Shown: positions 40,650 to 50,417 of the stretch, piece after piece | Layout: every line of letters begins with the position of its first letter | Numbering within the stretch: position 1 is the first letter of the stretch | NCBI RefSeq assembly: GCF_000527175.1 | Contig: NZ_AZUR01000001.1 | Location: forward strand, 1,151,011-1,215,010 | From: Pseudogulbenkiania sp. MAI-1 | GTDB taxonomy: Bacteria; Pseudomonadota; Gammaproteobacteria; Burkholderiales; Chromobacteriaceae | Direction of reading: 5' to 3' | DNA: 64,000 bases | Program-made: the position numbers and the translations under genes | Notes under the pieces: generated by a model | The model's input: the letters and a program-made list of their open reading frames with translations, nothing else | The model's database searches: none | What the model was told of the DNA's origin: nothing

Positions 40650-42418
40650 TTCCGCCTCCCCCGCGACGGAGCGGGCCTCGCAGACGCGAACACATCATCG
40701 TCCCCGCCGCCCGCCACGGCGCTGTTCTGCGGCACGAAGTCCTGCGCCATGCCCGGCACGCTGTAGTCGTAGGCCCAGCGGTAGACCACGGGCTGCTCCG
40801 GCCCCCAGTTGCCGTGCCCCGGCGGCGTCTCGGGCGTCTGCCATTCCAGCGTGGTGGCCCGCCACGGGTTGCCGCCGGCCGGCTTGCCGCGGAAGGCGCT
40901 GTGCACCAGGTTGTAGAGGAACGCCAGCTGCGACACCCCCACGATCAGCGCCGCCACCGTGATGAAGGCGTTGAGCTGCTGCGCCGAGGCGGGGATGAAG
41001 GCGTAGTTCTCGTAGGCGTAGTAGCGCCGCGGCATGCCGAGTATCCCGAGGTAGTGCATCGGGAAGTAGATGGCGTAGGTGCCGACGAAGGTCACCCAGA
41101 AGTGGAACTTGCCCAGGGCATCGTTCAGCATCCGCCCGGTCACCTTCGGATACCAGTGGTAGATGCCGCCGAAGATCACCAGGATGGGCGAGACCCCCAT
41201 CACCATGTGGAAGTGGGCGACCACGAAATAAGTGTCGGAGAGCGGGATGTCCACGCTGACGTTACCGAGGAACAGCCCGGTCAGGCCGCCGATCAGGAAG
41301 GTGCTGATGAAGCCGATGGCGAACAGCATCGGTACCGACAGGTGGATGTTGCCCTTCCACAGCGTCAGCACCCAGTTGTAGACCTTGATCGCGGTCGGCA
41401 CCGCGATGATCAGCGTGGTGGTGGCGAAGAAGAAGCCGAAATAGGGGTTCATCCCGCTCACGTACATATGGTGTGCCCATACCACGAAGCTCAGCGCGCC
41501 GATCGCGACGATCGCCCACACCATCATGTGGTAGCCGAAGATCTTCTTGCGCGAATGGGTGCTGATCAGGTCGGAGACGATGCCGAAGGCGGGCAGGGCG
41601 ACGATGTACACCTCGGGGTGGCCGAAGAACCAGAACAGGTGCTGGAACAGGATCGGGCTGCCACCCTTGTAGCTGAGCGCTTGCCCCATCGAGACGATGG
41701 CCGGCATGAAGAAGCTGGTGCCCAGCACCCGGTCGAACAGCAGCATCACCCCGCTGACGAACAGGGCAGGAAAGGCCAGCAAGGCCATGATGGTGGCGAC
41801 GAAAATCCCCCACACCGTCAGCGGCAGGCGCATCAGTGTCATGCCGCGGGTGCGCGCCTGCAGCACCGTGATCACGTAGTTCAGGCCGCCCATGGTGGCA
41901 GCCACGATGAAGATCACCAGCGAGGTCAGCATCAGGATGATGCCCCAGTCGAAGCCCGGTGTGCCGGGCAGGATCGCCTGCGGCGGGTACAGCGTCCAGC
42001 CGGCGCCGGTCGGGCCGCCGGGCACGAAGAAGCTCGCCATCAGCACCAGCACCGCCAGCAGGTAGACCCAGTAGCTCAGCATGTTGAGGAAGGGGAACAC
42101 CATGTCGCGCGCCCCCACCATCAGCGGGATCAGGTAGTTGCCGAAGCCGCCGAGGAACAGCGCGGTGAGCAGGTAGATCACCATGATCATGCCGTGCATG
42201 GTGACGTACTGGTAGTAACGGTTGGCGTCGATGAAGTCGAAATACCCGGGGAATCCCAGCTGCAGCCGCATCAGGTTCGACAGCACCAGCGCCACCAGCC
42301 CGACGGCGATCGCGGTGATGGTGTACTGCACCGCGATGACCTTGTGATCCTGGCTCCAGACATACTTGGTCCAGAAACTGTGCGGCTCGTGATGCTGTTC
42401 CGCTTCGGGGTATGCCAT
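40646..42418 (-). CDS. ctaD: cytochrome c oxidase subunit I
   Basis: Catalytic subunit with heme a and heme-copper centre, 590 residues and at least 12 helices. Family residues: the low-spin heme His in MHGMIMVIYLLTALF, the HPEVYIVALPAFGI segment with the cross-linked His-Tyr and the D-channel Glu, the CuB His-His pair in WAHHMYVSGM, and the heme histidines in VVAHFHMVMG. This is a type A (aa3-like) pattern. It lies 34 bases after subunit II. Confidence 0.95.
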   Translation of the reverse strand: MAYPEAEQHHEPHSFWTKYVWSQDHKVIAVQYTITAIAVGLVALVLSNLMRLQLGFPGYFDFIDANRYYQYVTMHGMIMVIYLLTALFLGGFGNYLIPLMVGARDMVFPFLNMLSYWVYLLAVLVLMASFFVPGGPTGAGWTLYPPQAILPGTPGFDWGIILMLTSLVIFIVAATMGGLNYVITVLQARTRGMTLMRLPLTVWGIFVATIMALLAFPALFVSGVMLLFDRVLGTSFFMPAIVSMGQALSYKGGSPILFQHLFWFFGHPEVYIVALPAFGIVSDLISTHSRKKIFGYHMMVWAIVAIGALSFVVWAHHMYVSGMNPYFGFFFATTTLIIAVPTAIKVYNWVLTLWKGNIHLSVPMLFAIGFISTFLIGGLTGLFLGNVSVDIPLSDTYFVVAHFHMVMGVSPILVIFGGIYHWYPKVTGRMLNDALGKFHFWVTFVGTYAIYFPMHYLGILGMPRRYYAYENYAFIPASAQQLNAFITVAALIVGVSQLAFLYNLVHSAFRGKPAGGNPWRATTLEWQTPETPPGHGNWGPEQPVVYRWAYDYSVPGMAQDFVPQNSAVAGGGDDDVFASARPAPSRGRRK

Positions 42419-42452
42419 CGTACCCTCCTTAAAGTGCTGTTGCGTGACCGGA

Positions 42453-43580
42453 TCAGGGTTGTCCGGCCGCCGCCACGTTCTTGCCCGACAGGGTTTTCAT
42501 ATAGGCCAGCATGGCGGCCATTTCCGCCTCGTTCAGGCTGGCCGGGGGCATGATGGGCTGGTAGCCCTGCACCACCTTGGCGTTGGGGGTGCGGATCGAC
42601 TCGGCGAGGTAGGCCGGGTCGACCGTGACCTTGCTGCCGTCGGCCAGCGTTTCCGTCTTGCCGTACAGGTCTTTCCAGGTGGGGCCGACGCCGGGGCTGC
42701 CGTCGGCGCTGTGGCAGGCGACGCAACCGCGGCTCTGGGCCAGCAGCTTGCCCTGGGCGGCCAGATCGGCGCCGGCCGGAGCCGCCGTCTTGACCGCCGC
42801 GCGGGTAAAGGTCGGTTGTGCGGCCAGCCACGCCTGGAACGCCGCCTCGTCCTCCACCACGATGTGGCCGCGCATGTTGAAGTGGCCGACGCCGCACAAC
42901 TCGGCGCAGAGGATCTCGAAGCGCCCGGTCCTGGTGGGGGTGAACCAGAAATAGGTGACCATGCCCGGCACCAGATCCATCCGGGCCCGGAACTGCGGCA
43001 CGTAGAAGTCGTGCAGCACGTCCTGCGAGCGCAGCAGCACCTTGACCGGCTTGTCGACGGGCAGGTGCACTTCGGAAGACTGGATCAGGACGTCGTCCCG
43101 GCCGCGGGGGTCGTTGGGGGCGAGGCCGAACGGGTTGTCCGGGCTGATGTAGCGGTTGTCCGTGATGCCCAGCACGCCATCCTTGCCGGGGAAGCGGAAG
43201 CGCCACTGCCATTGCTGGCCGACGGCCTCGACCACCTGCGCCTGCGGGGGCGGGGAGATCAGGTCCGCGTAAACGAACAAGCCGGGAGCCAGCATGGCCA
43301 CGATACCCAGCGAGGTCAGTCCGGTCAGCCACCATTCCAGCTTCTTGTTTTCAGGGTCGTGGGCGGCGCGGTGTCCCTCGCGCTGGCGGAAGCGCAGCAG
43401 GCAATAGGCGACGAACAGGTTGATGGCGATGAACACCCCGCCGGTGATCACCAGGGTGATCAGCAGCGTGTCGTCGATCAGCTTCCAGTTGGAGGCCAGC
43501 GGCGTGAGCCACCACGGGCTCAGGAAATGAAACAGGACGGCGGCGGCGATCAGCGCCATCAAGACGATTGCGAGTGCCAT
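42453..43580 (-). CDS. ctaC: cytochrome c oxidase subunit II with C-terminal cytochrome c domain
   Basis: A 375-residue subunit with two N-terminal membrane helices (about 5-20 and 40-60), a cupredoxin domain with the CuA site CAELCGVGHFNM (preceded by HDFYVP), then a cytochrome c domain with CVACH and a distal Met in PIMPPASL. This makes the enzyme a caa3-type oxidase that can take electrons directly through its own heme c. It is the first gene of the operon. The ATG has no strong ribosome binding site; the frame is open 13 codons further. Confidence 0.92.
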   Translation of the reverse strand: MALAIVLMALIAAAVLFHFLSPWWLTPLASNWKLIDDTLLITLVITGGVFIAINLFVAYCLLRFRQREGHRAAHDPENKKLEWWLTGLTSLGIVAMLAPGLFVYADLISPPPQAQVVEAVGQQWQWRFRFPGKDGVLGITDNRYISPDNPFGLAPNDPRGRDDVLIQSSEVHLPVDKPVKVLLRSQDVLHDFYVPQFRARMDLVPGMVTYFWFTPTRTGRFEILCAELCGVGHFNMRGHIVVEDEAAFQAWLAAQPTFTRAAVKTAAPAGADLAAQGKLLAQSRGCVACHSADGSPGVGPTWKDLYGKTETLADGSKVTVDPAYLAESIRTPNAKVVQGYQPIMPPASLNEAEMAAMLAYMKTLSGKNVAAAGQP

Positions 43581-43981
43581 AGGGGTATCGGTCCTGCGTT
43601 GTTCTCCTCGCGGAAACATGCCGGTCCGGCAGGGGAGACGGCATTCAACAGACCGTGGACTCCCGTGATGGAGGGCAGGCGAGCGGCCGGCCGGCTTCTT
43701 CGTGACAGGCAGCCCTTCCGGGCGAGCAACGCGTCCCTGTCTGACGCGGTAGTCGATCAGCGGTCTGCCGGATTTGTCCGTGGCTGGCGGATTATTGCTG
43801 CACAGCGCGTAAAGGCCGGTCGGCCCGCTATTCCAATGGTTTCAACTTAGCACATTGTGGGCAAAGGGCACGGTCACGATAGGGGTTTGGCCCGCAGCCT
43901 GCCGGGTTCGTGCCAGGGCGGGCACCGGGGCGCTGGCCGATGTCGGTTGCGAGGGAGCGCGCCGTGTGACCTGGGCCGGGA
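43581..43981. other. intergenic region upstream of the oxidase operon
   Basis: About 400 bases between ctaC and the DUF1269 gene promoter. No coding frame with family character. On the minus strand a TGCTAAGTT-like element (43844-43852) could be an extended -10 for the oxidase operon, but it is weak and I do not claim it. Confidence 0.4.
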
Positions 43982-44010
43982 TTGTTACCGGACCGATTTG
44001 GGTCTATAAA
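43982..44010 (+). promoter_or_regulatory. promoter of the DUF1269-type gene
   Basis: TTGTTA (43982-43987), exact 17-base spacer, TATAAA (44005-44010). Transcription would start near 44017. A small inverted repeat ATTGA-TTT-TCAAT (44024-44036) lies in the leader before the GGGAGG ribosome binding site. Confidence 0.6.
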
Positions 44011-44057
44011 AAATTCTCAAGGTATTGATTTTCAATCGTAATCCGGGAGGTGGCGCC

Positions 44058-44573
44058 ATGCGCAGACGGATTTACTACCTTATCCCCGATCTCGCCAATG
44101 CCCAGCGGCTGATGAACGATCTGCTGCTGGCCCGGATCGAGGAAAAACACATTCATTTTCTCGCCAAGGAAGGCGTCGACCTGTCCAGTCTGCACCGCGC
44201 CAACCTGTTCCAGGAGTCCGATATCGTCCACAGCGCCGAAATGGGGCTGATCATCGGCGGCGCTACCGGCTTGATCTCGGGACTGGTGGCCGCCTTGTTT
44301 ATCCTGGCCGACAGCGGCTTGCCGTGGGGCGGGGTGGTGCTGGTGACCTTTCTGATCGGCGCCGTGTTCGGGCCCTGGGCGGCGAGCATGATCGGCTGCT
44401 CGGTGCCCAACAGCCGGCTCAAGCCGTTCCGCGAGGCCATCGACAAGGGCCAGATCCTGCTGATGGTGGACGTGCCGGCCAGCGAGGTCGAAGACATCGA
44501 GGCCCTGCTGCGGAAAATCCATCCGGAGGCCCACCTGGAAGGCGTGGAGCCGACGATTCCGGCTTTCCCGTAA
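44058..44573 (+). CDS. DUF1269-type membrane protein
   Basis: A 171-residue protein with a soluble N-terminal part (RRIYYLIPDLANAQRLMNDL) and two adjacent hydrophobic, glycine-rich helices (about 74-94 and 102-123), then a soluble alpha-beta end (ILLMVDVPASEVEDIEALL). This matches the DUF1269 family, whose function is unknown. The GGGAGG site at 44045-44050 fixes the start. It has its own promoter and a strong hairpin behind it, so it is probably monocistronic. Confidence 0.75.
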   Translation: MRRRIYYLIPDLANAQRLMNDLLLARIEEKHIHFLAKEGVDLSSLHRANLFQESDIVHSAEMGLIIGGATGLISGLVAALFILADSGLPWGGVVLVTFLIGAVFGPWAASMIGCSVPNSRLKPFREAIDKGQILLMVDVPASEVEDIEALLRKIHPEAHLEGVEPTIPAFP

Positions 44574-44624
44574 GGCCAGGATGGCCGCTTGACGGCCGAG
44601 ACAGCAGCTCATCTCGCCCAAACG

Positions 44625-44652
44625 AACGGCGGGGCGTCATCGCCCCGCCGTT
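44625..44652 (+). terminator. strong hairpin after the DUF1269 gene
   Basis: AACGGCGGGGCG (44625-44636) pairs perfectly with CGCCCCGCCGTT (44641-44652) around TCAT. There is no T run, so it may act as a Rho-assisted terminator or mRNA-stabilising structure. Confidence 0.6.
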
Positions 44653-44726
44653 GTCACAAAAAGTTATCTTGAGCTAAGTCGTTGTACCGCTTCCTGAAGG
44701 GGGCGGCCTTAATCGGTCTGTGACCA

Positions 44727-45059
44727 TCACGGCGCCGCATCGATCCGGGCCAGCGCCCGCCCTATCGACTCGGCATCGTCCGGTCGCACCAGCCGCGCCA
44801 CTTCCTGGCCGTCGCGCAGGAAGACCAGCGTCGGCCACAGCTTCACCCCGAACGAACGCCCCAGGCGCCGGCCCCGGCCATCCTCGATCTTGATGTGACG
44901 TACCCCCGGATGGGCGGCGAGAGCGGTGGCGAGCAGCGGCTGGGCGGCCTGGCAGTGGCCGCACCACGGCGCGCCGAATTCGAGCAGCACCGGGCCCGCC
45001 AACGCGTCGATCTCGGCGCGCGGCGGCTCGCTCCAGGCATAGTCAGTGTTCATGGCCAT
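44727..45059 (-). CDS. thioredoxin-family protein
   Basis: A 110-residue cytoplasmic thioredoxin fold with the redox site APWCGHCQ and the cis-Pro in VKLWPTLVFL. CGHC is closer to protein disulfide isomerase-type sites than thioredoxin's CGPC. There is no signal peptide. Two ATGs are possible: 45059, 7 bases after GAGAAAA, or 45053. It lies between the DUF1269 gene and narK, divergent from narK; the 172-base gap 45060-45231 has no clear FNR or NarL box. Confidence 0.82.
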   Translation of the reverse strand: MAMNTDYAWSEPPRAEIDALAGPVLLEFGAPWCGHCQAAQPLLATALAAHPGVRHIKIEDGRGRRLGRSFGVKLWPTLVFLRDGQEVARLVRPDDAESIGRALARIDAAP

Positions 45060-45231
45060 GTGTTTTCTCGGGGCGAGCGATTGGCCGCCACAGCAGGGGA
45101 TAAGGAAGGACGATAGCGTATTCTCCCGCCGAGCGGCCAACGATGCGCCATGGCACCTTTGGGCCTCGGCCTAGGAAACCCCTCAATCATATTCTAGTGT
45201 GGTAACTGGTTGCACCAACAAAGGGCCTGCC

Positions 45232-46632
45232 GTGAGCGGAGCACTGATTACACACTGGGAACCTGAAGACGCACGATTCTGGGACCGACAAGGCTCGCAT
45301 ATCGCACGCCGTAATCTGTGGATATCGATCCTGTGCCTGATCCTGGCATTCTCGACCTGGGTGATCTGGAGCATCGTGGTGCTCAAGATGCCCGCACTCG
45401 GTTTTCCCTACAGCAAGGCCCAGCTTTTCATGCTGACCGCCTTGCCGTCGCTGTCCGGTGCGACGCTGCGCATTTTCTACAGCTTCCTGCCCGCCATGAT
45501 CGGCGGCAGGAAATGGACGGCCATTTCGACCGGCTTGTTGCTGATTCCGTCCGTCTGGCTGGGATTCGCGGTCCAGGACACGAGCACGCCCTATGGGGTC
45601 ATGTTGGCCATCGCGCTGTTGTGCGGCTTCGGGGGCGGAAATTTTTCCAGCTCGATGGCCAACATCGGTTTTTTCTACCCGCAGGCGCAAAAAGGCTACG
45701 CCAATGGCCTGAACGCCGGGCTCGGCAATCTGGGGGTCTCGCTGACGCAGTTTCTCGTGCCGATCGTTATCGGCATCGACCTGTTCGGCCCGTGGGGCGG
45801 TGAGCCGCTGCGTTATGCGCAGGAGGGCAGCGAACACGCCGTATGGCTGCAGAACGCGGGGTTTATCTGGGTTCTTCCCATCGCCGTGGCCATGCTGGTC
45901 GCATGGTTCGGTATGAACGACATCGCCTCCGCACGGGCATCGTTTCGTGAACAAGCCGCCATTTTCCGTCGCCCCCACATGTGGCTGCTGTGCTGGCTCT
46001 ATCTGGGCACCTTCGGTAGTTATATCGGTTTTGCCGCAGGGTTTGCCTTGTTGGCCAATACCCAGTTCCCGCAGATAAGGGTGACCGACTACGCCTTCAT
46101 CGGCCCCTTGATCGGCGCGCTGGTGCGTCCTGTCGGCGGCTGGCTGGCCGACCGTATCGGCGGCGCGCGGGTGTCGCTGGTCGTGTTCGGCGCCATGGTG
46201 CTGGCGACCTTCGGCGTGCTGGGATTCCTGCCAGGGAGACTGTCCGACGGCACACCGGCCGGGGGCAATTTCTGGGGGTTTTTCCTGACATTCCAGCTGC
46301 TGTTCCTGCTCTCGGGAATCGGCAATGGTTCGGTGTTCCGCATGATCCCCGTGGTGTTCGCCGCGCTGAGCCTGCGCGAAGCCAAGGGCGACGGCGAGGC
46401 AGCGCAGCGTGAGGCCCGGCTCCATGGCGTGACCGAGTCCGCGGCGGCAACCGGCTTCGCCGGCGCCATCGGTGCCTACGGCGGTTTTGTCATTCCAAAC
46501 GGATTCGGCGCCTCGATGAACCTCACCGGCAGCGCGGAACAGGCACTGTACGTCTTCATGCTGTTCTACCTGAGCTGCGCAGTGATCTGCTGGGCGTTTT
46601 ACGCGAGAAAGCACGCCAGCCTGCCCTGTTGA
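45232..46632 (+). CDS. narK: nitrate/nitrite transporter NarK
   Basis: An MFS nitrate importer or nitrate/nitrite antiporter, 466 residues, 12 helices. The family signature region is FGGGNFSSSMANIGFFYP; a second conserved glycine-rich stretch is near GIGNGSVFRMIP, with Arg residues that bind the anion. The start is taken as GTG at 45232, 6 bases after AAGGG; the frame also opens at GTG 45199. It leads the operon narK-narGHJI, supplying nitrate to the cytoplasmic face of NarG. Confidence 0.92.
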   Translation: MSGALITHWEPEDARFWDRQGSHIARRNLWISILCLILAFSTWVIWSIVVLKMPALGFPYSKAQLFMLTALPSLSGATLRIFYSFLPAMIGGRKWTAISTGLLLIPSVWLGFAVQDTSTPYGVMLAIALLCGFGGGNFSSSMANIGFFYPQAQKGYANGLNAGLGNLGVSLTQFLVPIVIGIDLFGPWGGEPLRYAQEGSEHAVWLQNAGFIWVLPIAVAMLVAWFGMNDIASARASFREQAAIFRRPHMWLLCWLYLGTFGSYIGFAAGFALLANTQFPQIRVTDYAFIGPLIGALVRPVGGWLADRIGGARVSLVVFGAMVLATFGVLGFLPGRLSDGTPAGGNFWGFFLTFQLLFLLSGIGNGSVFRMIPVVFAALSLREAKGDGEAAQREARLHGVTESAAATGFAGAIGAYGGFVIPNGFGASMNLTGSAEQALYVFMLFYLSCAVICWAFYARKHASLPC

Positions 46633-46664
46633 ACGGCGGCCGGCACCAAGGAGGAGGACCCCTC

Positions 46665-49600
46665 ATGAGCCACTTTCTGGATCGTCTGAGCTTTTTCACC
46701 CGTCCCCGCGAGCCGTATGCCGACGGTCACGGCGAGGTGCGGGAAGAGGACCGCGACTGGGAGGCGGCCTACCGGCAGCGCTGGCAGCACGACAAGTTCG
46801 TACGCTCCACGCACGGCGTGAACTGTACCGGCTCCTGCAGCTGGAAGATCTACGTCAAGGGCGGCATCGTTACCTGGGAGACGCAGCAGACCGATTATCC
46901 GCGCACCCGCCCCGGTATGCCCAACCATGAGCCGCGTGGCTGCTCGCGCGGGGCGTCGTACAGCTGGTATCTGTACAGCGCCAACCGGCTCAAGTACCCG
47001 ATGATCCGAGGACGTCTGGTGCGATTGTGGCGCGAGGCGCGCAAGACGCTGGATCCGGTGGCGGCATGGGCCACGATCGTTGAAGACCCGCAACGCGTGA
47101 ACGACTACAAGTCCATCCGCGGTCGCGGCGGTTTCGTCCGGGTGAGCTGGGACGAGGCAACCGAGCTCGTCGCCGCGGCCAACGTGTACACCATCAAGCA
47201 CCACGGCCCGGACCGCGTGGTCGGCTTCTCGCCGATTCCGGCCATGTCCATGGTCAGCTACGCCGCCGGCTCCCGCTACCTGAGCCTGATCGGCGGCACG
47301 CTGCTGTCATTCTACGACTGGTATTGCGATCTGCCGCCGGCCAGCCCGCAGACCTGGGGCGAGCAGACCGATGTGCCGGAATCGGCCGACTGGTACAACT
47401 CGGCGTACATCATCGCCTGGGGTTCCAACGTCCCGCAGACGCGCACCCCCGACGCGCATTTCTTTGTCGAGGCCCGTTACAACGGCACCAAGGTGGTGGC
47501 GATCACGCCGGACTACTCCGAGGTCGCCAAACTCTCCGATCTCTGGCTGCACCCCAAACAGGGCACCGATGCGGCGCTCGGCATGGCGATGGGCCACGTC
47601 ATCCTCCGCGAGTTCCATCTCGAACGGCAGGTTCCCTATTTCGACGATTACTGCCGCCGGCTGACCGATCTGCCGCTGCTGGTGACGCTGGAGCGGCGCG
47701 GCGACCACTTCGTGCCCGACCGCTATCTTCGGGCCAGCGATTTTCCCGACCAGCTCGGCCAGGGCAACAACCCGGAATGGAAAACCGTCGGCATCGACCG
47801 GAACAGCGGCCACTATGCCGTGCCGCAGGGGGCGATCGGTTTCCGCTGGGGCCAGCAGCTGGGCGGGGATCTCGGCAAGTGGAATCTCGAACAAAAAGAC
47901 GGCTCCGATGGCCGCGACCTCGATCTCGCCCTGACGCTGATCGACCGCCGAGACGAGGTGGCAACGGTGGCCTTTCCCTATTTCGGCGCGGTCGAACACC
48001 CGCGGTTCCAGCACAACGAGCAGGGCGGCAACGTGTTGCGGCGTCATGTCCCTGTGAAGCGCTTGGAGCAGAACGGAGAGACCGTTCATGTCGCAACCGT
48101 TTTCGATCTGCTCTGTGCCCAGTACGGGCTGGACCGTGGGCTGGGAGGAGCGGCCGCCCGCGATTACGACGACGACGTGCCGTATACGCCGAAATGGCAG
48201 GAATCCATTACCGGCGTACCGGCAGAACAGGTGGTCGCCGTCGCGCGCCAGTTTGCCGAGACCGCCGAGCGTACCCAGGGCCGGTCCATGATCATCATCG
48301 GCGCCGCGATGAACCACTGGTACCACCAGGACATGAACTACCGGGCCGCCATCAACATGCTGATGCTGTGCGGCTGTGTCGGCGTGTCCGGCGGCGGCTG
48401 GGCGCACTACGTCGGCCAGGAGAAGCTACGCCCGCAGACCGGCTGGACGGCGCTGGCCTTCGCCCTCGACTGGGTGCGGCCGCCGCGGCACATGAACGGC
48501 ACCTCGTTCTTCTACGCGCATACCGATCAGTGGCGGTACGAGCAGCTCCATATCGGCGAGCTGCTCTCGCCGCTGGCCGATCCGGCCCGCTATGGCGGCA
48601 GCCTGATCGACTTCAACGTCCGTGCCGAGCGCATGGGCTGGCTGCCTTCGTCGCCCCAGATCGATCGCAACCCCCTGTCCATTGCCGGCGCGGCGCGCGC
48701 GGCCGGGCTGGATGCCAAGGACTACCTGGTCCGCGAACTCAAGTCGGGCGCGGTGCATTTTGCCTGCGAAGATCCGGACAATCCCAAGAACTTCCCGCGC
48801 AACCTGTTCGTCTGGCGCTCGAACCTGTTCGGCTCCTCCGGCAAGGGGCACGAGTACTTTCTCCGTCACTTTGCCGGGGCGCAACATGGCATGCAGGGTG
48901 CCGACCTGGGCGAAACCGGCGGCGCCAAGCCGGAAGAGGTGGTCTGGCACGAGAAAGCGCCGGAAGGAAAGCTTGACCTGATCACCGTGCTCGACTTCCG
49001 CATGTCCACGACCTGCCTGTACGCCGACGTCGTGCTGCCGACCGCCACCTGGTACGAGAAGAACGACCTCAATACCTCGGACATGCATCCCTTCATTCAT
49101 CCGCTGTCGGCGGCGGTCGATCCTATCTGGCAAACACGGAGCGATTGGGAGATCTACAAGGCCATCGCCAGGAAATTTTCCGAACTGGTGCCGGGACACC
49201 TCGGCGTCGAGCAGGACGTCGTGCTGCAACCGCTGCAGCACGATACCCCGGCGGAAATCGCCCAACCCTACGGAGTGAGAGACTGGAAAAAGGGCGAGTG
49301 CGATCTGCTGCCCGGCAAGACCGCGCCCAACATCATCGTGGTCGAGCGAGACTATCCCAACACCTACAAACGCTTTACCGCCCTCGGGCCACTGATGCAC
49401 AAGCTCGGCAACGGCGGCAAGGGTATTGGCTGGGACACCGGGACCGAGGTCGAAGGGCTGGGCCGGCTCAACCGCATCGTGTCCGAGGAAGGGCCGACCC
49501 AAGGCTTGCCGCGCATCGAGACCGACATCGATGCCGCCGAGGTGATCATGTCGCTGGCGCCGGAGACCAACGGCGAAGTGGCGGTCAAGGCATGGCAGGC

Positions 49601-50417
49601 GCTGGAGAAGTTCACCGGGCGCGAGCATGCGCATCTTGCCGATGTGCGGGAGGACGAGAAGATCCGTTATCGCGACATCCAGGCGCAGCCGCGCAAGATC
49701 ATTTCCTCGCCGACCTGGTCCGGTATCGAGAGCGAGCATGTCAGCTACACCGCCGGCTACACCAATGTGCACGAACTGATCCCGTGGCGAACCCTGACCG
49801 GGCGCCAGCAGTTCTATCAGGACCATCCCTGGATGCGGGATTTCGGCGAAGGCTTTGCCAGCTACCGGCCGCCGATCGATACCCGAAGCGTCGCGCCGCT
49901 GGTCGGTAAAAAACCGAATGGCCATCCCGAGGTCGTGCTCAATTTCATCACCCCGCACCAGAAGTGGGGCATCCACAGCACCTATACCGACAACCTGATC
50001 ATGCTCACGCTCTCGCGCGGCGGGCCGATCGTCTGGCTGTCCGAGGTTGACGCGCAGAAAGGCGGCATCGTCGACAACGACTGGATCGAGCTTTACAACC
50101 TGAACGGGGCCATCGCCGCCCGGGCCGTGGTCAGCCAGCGGGTGAAGGAGGGCATGTGCATGATGTACCACGCCCAGGAAAAGATCGTGAACGTCCCCGG
50201 CTCGGAGATCACCGGCCATCGTGGAGGCATCCATAACTCGGTGACCCGCGCCGTGCTCAAGCCCACGCACATGATCGGCGGCTACGCCCACCTGGCCTAC
50301 GGCTTCAACTACTACGGCACGGTCGGCTCGAACCGGGACGAGTTCGTCATCGTGCGCAAGATGGACAAGGTGGACTGGATGGATACCTCGCTTGCGGCAC
50401 GGGGAGAAAGATCATGA
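46665..50417 (+). CDS. narG: respiratory nitrate reductase alpha subunit
   Basis: Catalytic bis-MGD subunit, 1250 residues, which reduces nitrate to nitrite at the cytoplasmic membrane face. The FS0 [4Fe-4S] ligands are in STHGVNCTGSCSWK (His plus Cys, typical of NarG), and the molybdenum-ligand Asp is in YDWYCDLPPASPQTWG. The C-terminal molydopterin-binding domain follows. An AAGGAGGAGG site (46648-46657) precedes the ATG. Overlaps narH by 4 bases. It depends on molybdate uptake by the mod operon and on the Moco pathway located elsewhere. Confidence 0.97.
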   Translation: MSHFLDRLSFFTRPREPYADGHGEVREEDRDWEAAYRQRWQHDKFVRSTHGVNCTGSCSWKIYVKGGIVTWETQQTDYPRTRPGMPNHEPRGCSRGASYSWYLYSANRLKYPMIRGRLVRLWREARKTLDPVAAWATIVEDPQRVNDYKSIRGRGGFVRVSWDEATELVAAANVYTIKHHGPDRVVGFSPIPAMSMVSYAAGSRYLSLIGGTLLSFYDWYCDLPPASPQTWGEQTDVPESADWYNSAYIIAWGSNVPQTRTPDAHFFVEARYNGTKVVAITPDYSEVAKLSDLWLHPKQGTDAALGMAMGHVILREFHLERQVPYFDDYCRRLTDLPLLVTLERRGDHFVPDRYLRASDFPDQLGQGNNPEWKTVGIDRNSGHYAVPQGAIGFRWGQQLGGDLGKWNLEQKDGSDGRDLDLALTLIDRRDEVATVAFPYFGAVEHPRFQHNEQGGNVLRRHVPVKRLEQNGETVHVATVFDLLCAQYGLDRGLGGAAARDYDDDVPYTPKWQESITGVPAEQVVAVARQFAETAERTQGRSMIIIGAAMNHWYHQDMNYRAAINMLMLCGCVGVSGGGWAHYVGQEKLRPQTGWTALAFALDWVRPPRHMNGTSFFYAHTDQWRYEQLHIGELLSPLADPARYGGSLIDFNVRAERMGWLPSSPQIDRNPLSIAGAARAAGLDAKDYLVRELKSGAVHFACEDPDNPKNFPRNLFVWRSNLFGSSGKGHEYFLRHFAGAQHGMQGADLGETGGAKPEEVVWHEKAPEGKLDLITVLDFRMSTTCLYADVVLPTATWYEKNDLNTSDMHPFIHPLSAAVDPIWQTRSDWEIYKAIARKFSELVPGHLGVEQDVVLQPLQHDTPAEIAQPYGVRDWKKGECDLLPGKTAPNIIVVERDYPNTYKRFTALGPLMHKLGNGGKGIGWDTGTEVEGLGRLNRIVSEEGPTQGLPRIETDIDAAEVIMSLAPETNGEVAVKAWQALEKFTGREHAHLADVREDEKIRYRDIQAQPRKIISSPTWSGIESEHVSYTAGYTNVHELIPWRTLTGRQQFYQDHPWMRDFGEGFASYRPPIDTRSVAPLVGKKPNGHPEVVLNFITPHQKWGIHSTYTDNLIMLTLSRGGPIVWLSEVDAQKGGIVDNDWIELYNLNGAIAARAVVSQRVKEGMCMMYHAQEKIVNVPGSEITGHRGGIHNSVTRAVLKPTHMIGGYAHLAYGFNYYGTVGSNRDEFVIVRKMDKVDWMDTSLAARGERS

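Noticed and set aside
44024..44036. ATTGATTTTCAAT as an FNR box
   Set aside because: Arms and spacing do not fit TTGAT-N4-ATCAA, and it lies downstream of the promoter next to the ribosome binding site.
45060..45231. FNR or NarL site upstream of narK
   Set aside because: No TTGAT-N4-ATCAA-like sequence or clear heptamer pair is visible, although anaerobic and nitrate control would be expected.
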